From JABDMH01 sp965223165 (lineage in GTDB: Bacteria; Bacteroidota; Bacteroidia; Chitinophagales; Saprospiraceae): DNA of 64,000 nt. The notes beneath the pieces were generated by a model. The model was not told the origin of the DNA and made no database searches. It worked only from the letters and a program-made list of their open reading frames with translations. A program made the position numbers and the translations under genes. The stretch is taken from assembly GCA_965223165.1 (NCBI GenBank), contig CBDCVQ010000018.1, forward strand, positions 620,001 to 684,000. The letters run 5' to 3'. Shown one piece after another: positions 62,801-64,000 of this stretch (positions are counted from its first letter, which is position 1; each line of letters begins with the position of its first letter).

Positions 62801-63608
62801 TTGGAGAAGGATCACAATCGTCGGATACCGTTGCCGAGCCGGTGTAATCGGCCAGGACTGCCTGGCAAGCTGCATCCACATTTTGCACCTGGTCAGCAGG
62901 GCAAGTGATCATTGGCGGTGCCGCATCATTGCACACAAACTGCATGACAATGGCACCATGTACGCCATTGCTCGTACTCAGCGTGACGGTATTGGAACCA
63001 GCAGCGGCTGCCAGGTAACCACCCCAGCAACGCGAAGCACTTATATTGAACTCGACATCAAATACCTCCGTTTGGCCGGAACTACCTGAAATGGCATTCT
63101 GATCCCGACGCATAAACGCCTCCCAGATCATATCGCCGACCACCGCATTGACAGTGACGGAACTGCTTTGAGCTCCCATGGCATCCCCTACCGGGTTGGC
63201 CTGATCTACATTTTCAAAACTCTGGACATGGGTCGAACTGGGCGACCCTGCTCCTGTCACAACCGCCCCGGAACCTGTGAAGGCGGCACCAGATCCAACG
63301 GGTAGAACCCAGATGTCAACCGCCCCGGCCAAGGAATGTTGTTGGCTCACGCCCAGGGTCATGGCCATGCCATTCCACGTCACCCCTGATATGTTTCCAA
63401 AGTGGCAGACGGTGACCACCACCAATCTGTTGTTGCCCATGGGAATATTGTTGCCAGTGCCCAGGAAGGCCACCGGCTGGGCATCCACCGCCATATAGGC
63501 CAGGGACAAGCAAGCTAGCAGAAGGACCTTGGACTTTCGTGAGAGGTGTCGGTGTAGTTTTGCACACACATCGAGTAAAAGTGTCGAGTATGTCTTCATA
63601 GGTATCAT
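56841..63608 (-). CDS. Giant T9SS-secreted multidomain protein 3 (about 2255 aa, HYR-like domains)
   Basis: Paralog of the two preceding giant proteins. A long signal peptide ends near YMAVDAQ; two in-frame ATGs (63608, 63599) are possible. The N-terminal part is organised as in gene 1: lectin-like beta domain (NIPMGNNRLVVVTV), HYR-like modules (MITCPADQVQNVDAACQ; SITCPGNEGLAGC), and TEPPFWAIKDS modules. The shared middle block has THECAAHTYLPK and LSDKKVWVEATTFDEGSWDNC. After CREHPY there is a 187-residue variable insert, then the common Cys-rich block and a type-A sorting domain (QNRPNPFKAETVIGF ... KMILVN). Its C-terminal block is almost the same as in gene 2, also at DNA level, and less like gene 1. 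Surface exposure is inferred from the sorting domain; function unknown. Confidence 0.9.
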   Translation of the reverse strand: MIPMKTYSTLLLDVCAKLHRHLSRKSKVLLLACLSLAYMAVDAQPVAFLGTGNNIPMGNNRLVVVTVCHFGNISGVTWNGMAMTLGVSQQHSLAGAVDIWVLPVGSGAAFTGSGAVVTGAGSPSSTHVQSFENVDQANPVGDAMGAQSSSVTVNAVVGDMIWEAFMRRDQNAISGSSGQTEVFDVEFNISASRCWGGYLAAAAGSNTVTLSTSNGVHGAIVMQFVCNDAAPPMITCPADQVQNVDAACQAVLADYTGSATVSDDCDPSPTVTQSPVAGTVINTATMVTLTATDASGGSNTCSFMVNLADAIAPSITCPGNEGLAGCSTADITSVSSFPFSGTSTRVMIADFMTEGGTASDNCGIDSISYSDVAAGTCPTTVTRTYVVTDLAGLTASCVQTFTIVDDMTPDLTCPADLTVEGCDVSFVLAATGLAYSPGASPITQMQLTTAGGSVSDNCAVAMISYQDAIASPSCPLMIYRAFTAYDGCGNSTTCVQEITVEDTQAPIWQIAHNGMVVADNNVFTVPGTTYNLLTVECDSTTTFVASGFDFCDGAVVADGAVQITSLMTDPNRPTVVSPIVDAGGGMYTFDVTWGLNQTLLDLSMTDSCGNSQALTLAANGIDTEPPFWAIKDSMGMAIADNDPFTVPGSAVNLGNLPIDPNQCGHPMTLMAMGIDSCIGMIDQPGAVQIVGIVSGSPLTPTTAMVSDDGAGNYRLDLDWGVGSSTVTYSMSDLSGNTAQLSVSATVNDPYAGNTQPNANDLVPSLDVNGQVCFQVHELAGNVSCSDPVNILIETESGLQVFYAQGLLRSDFVKFIACAYRGRRLKATVIGAGGSAWGYLTIKGAGGPIIGPGRSKDVYCFDPLVFGGHIDDELPKAYVPCGGPVEVSGGVDWIEAYDCGPNFDPSNDTLKVIYREYAAVDKDGNRASVFDTLTVFRLPPIEVQGTSTSNAYCAERDTTYCGVTGSKGPFMIYPERCEPGLPVGMGNDPDMDGTFCDTLYFLVYDTTLQRFVENPFFAEAKCGISVHLDYWNFGSDGCSEVGKYTLEVKQSCLGPRADICVLPPTLAATQAFEQISPGYYLCEFWITDLDTVPPQLECKFDNPDHVRTDLDVDGDCFPDAVVIVSTSTHECAAHTYLPKVCVAEDWSGIKQVKATIAGIGTFALQRQADTCILADGTTKGYCFSYHGQVKIPKSELPTRILYEAYDSCHLIGTYICYIWPKDDTRPVAVSDKGVTVSLSDKKVWVEATTFDEGSWDNCGVNLLLARRSDWYDACIDLCDAIDNCYISEHHDTLWYATLEDDKHVDEVEAHYAKTLEWLSSDNVACHELLWNAWQYDLLRHATSECREHPYDVTREDINHLLLQGLKDAGATELWDKFYLEPPSLQIEREPNADGCFIDNLRLGGLDGDQFIGPRCNGDGTYRTCFYVSGTNLPGPNPNYRLYINGVEHQIAAVFTDGPYRVICATGLTTGLADIDVNIQLDVGCCLQVVDLYDAPSCTANLASGLPSDSWLMADQEDMPHLYFGGYSEADLKDRIDEWSQIGGGWSDAVPFSCEDACGPVTVEILVMDYWCNWSTAWTKVWVEDKTPVEVVKDVVEEEHITCKIYKDSRYAYPNEIHPVSLEYIVGQAKDGEQDAYDALDEIFGGYCKAWRDPYGNYVDSEGTEIDCDITFYDSVCKCTSYYDQVRVYDEHLGYLWVDSLVTKCDYYQDTLDFQKGVVVVNCEENVYCEQDVWCEIDHCGQGYIFRKFKIWQGCPDEFYDEHGIADSLRHAVDTIYRHQRIWVGNECELSKYMFDVPYDTEVVTCDIEYGPDGNVIGAAGPEYTGYATYKFDDDCRIVGIGHSDKVFKIVGGEAACYKIIRTWYFADWCGYGEPLDGQWWRNNELVTDTCVQKIIVRDTTPPTCQIIGPVEDGGAIEVGACYFDLEASVVGMDACGVIKYYWDLKEIKDGDDATIVDSDHGALSGDTTEGFDISSADLPHGSYKLVVTVQDDCANESYCEYYFDVVSVKKPSPVCISSLTARLTPWDSDQDGVVDSAHAIVWAEEFNSSSSEACTDTALEYRVELIDGIDDDTWQEDTSYLEVFCDDFGSHMARLWVISWPSGTVDFCDVVLIVQSDFSGCATTVSGEPGPVSQVNDMHDVVGQPQRQSIGQPTQPGIGGRPLGQGFAPSGYLLEQNRPNPFKAETVIGFVLPEAMEATLTVYDVTGRVLRSIKGDYAKGYQTVQLHKTNLAGHAILYYRLDAKDFTATKKMILVN
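59001..59561 (-). other. Variable insert of giant gene 3 (187 aa)
   Basis: It occupies the same position as the inserts of genes 1 and 2, between CREHPY and WSQIGGG, with unrelated sequence. It includes an Ig/TIG-like stretch (CFYVSGTNLPGPNPNYRLYI, then GPYRVICATGLTTGLADIDV) with several Cys and ends in a charged helix (YSEADLKDRIDEW). Confidence 0.7.
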
Positions 63609-63733
63609 CGGTTTAGTTGTTAGCTACGAACACGCAAAACCCATCTACACCACATCAAGATTGGCCGTGGCATTGCATTGAACGCAGAAATAATTAGATG
63701 ATACTGGGTGGAAAGAGGCAGGGGAGTAGACAC

Positions 63734-63741
63734 CAAAGATA
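63734..63741 (-). promoter_or_regulatory. Possible -7 element of giant gene 3
   Basis: The minus strand reads TATCTTTG, a full -7 match about 126 bp before the ATG. No TTG is found at the -33 distance, so this is a weak candidate. Confidence 0.3.
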
Positions 63742-63879
63742 GCAGAACAGGTGTGATTACCGGAAAAAAAATGTGCAAAAATGGCTCCAAAAAGGCATGA
63801 GCAAGAGCATTTCGGCGCTTGCGCATATTAGCAATGTAATTACTTCCCTCTGAGGAAGGGTCGACCGTCTGTGGGACGG

Positions 63880-64000
63880 TAGGTGGATAGCCGATTATGA
63901 TGGTGATGGTCGATCGTCGAGCTGTGGGTCGGCCAGCGGGTGGCAAAGATCAGCGAGCCGCCCATTGGATACAAAGACGGCCAACGGTGGACGGTAGACG
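63880..64000. repeat. Partial repeat array R3 at the window edge (B module)
   Basis: The sequence from about 63900 (GATCGTCGAGCTGTGGGTCGGCC ... GCGAGCCGCCCA ... ACGGCCAACGGTGGACGGTAG; pieces given separately) matches B modules at 47130-47240 and 55620-55710. It runs off the end of the window, upstream of giant gene 3. The remaining bases of 63609-63879 hold only the leader of gene 3. Confidence 0.8.

Noticed and set aside
39442..63608. Integron-type cassette array
   Set aside because: No integrase and no attC-like sites with core GTT/AAC boxes; the genes are far larger than integron cassettes, although same-direction genes with repeats in between look superficially similar.

Overview
The window looks like a chromosomal segment of a Bacteroidota bacterium, probably of the Saprospiria type (Lewinella/Haliscomenobacter-like). 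Evidence: three giant secreted proteins ending in type-A C-terminal sorting domains of the type IX secretion system (T9SS), a gldA-gldF-gldG-like ABC operon, an alternative complex III (ActA-F) plus caa3/aa3-type oxidase cluster, and several promoters of the Bacteroidota form TTG-N17-23-TAnnTTTG. No tRNA, rRNA, CRISPR array, insertion sequence or prophage gene was recognised. Genus-level placement is inference.

Layout. 1-5.2 kb: housekeeping genes (3'-truncated ilvE, an uncharacterised gene overlapping an rdgB/HAM1 pyrophosphatase, a UbiA/MqnP-like prenyltransferase, a DUF1573 lipoprotein, a PolX/PHP protein). 5.3-9.4 kb: minus-strand operon gldA-gldF-gldG-DUF4340. 9.5-12.3 kb: a solitary HsdR-N-like nuclease-fold protein, then the threonine-degradation pair tdh and kbl. 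12.4-18.1 kb: aspartate kinase, then a coupled trio of PIG-L deacetylase, 42-residue membrane protein and sodium/solute symporter. 18.2-19.1 kb: two tandem paralogous small outer-membrane-like proteins.

19.4-36.4 kb (minus strand) is a single respiratory operon of about 17 kb: actA-actB-actC-actD-actE-actF, coxII, coxI, cyoE, two subunit III genes, subunit IV, a SCO-like protein, DUF420, a small CPMC-motif membrane protein and DUF423. Gaps are mostly under 50 bp and several genes overlap. It encodes quinol:cytochrome c oxidoreductase, its terminal oxidase and assembly functions. Subunit II carries a C-terminal OmpA-like domain, which suggests anchoring of the oxidase or supercomplex to peptidoglycan.

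36.5-39.2 kb: thyA and a UbiD-family decarboxylase. 39.4-63.6 kb: three same-direction giant genes (2330, 2112 and about 2255 aa) sharing a nearly colinear, cysteine-rich C-terminal block of about 720 aa and a T9SS sorting domain. They differ in their N-terminal modules and in sharply bounded inserts at the same internal site. They are separated by 1.4-2.1 kb arrays of about 167-bp intergenic repeat units, with a related partial array upstream of the last gene at the window edge, so the family probably continues past the window. This modular paralog and repeat locus is the most unusual part of the window and is the best candidate for an undescribed recombination-diversified surface-protein system.
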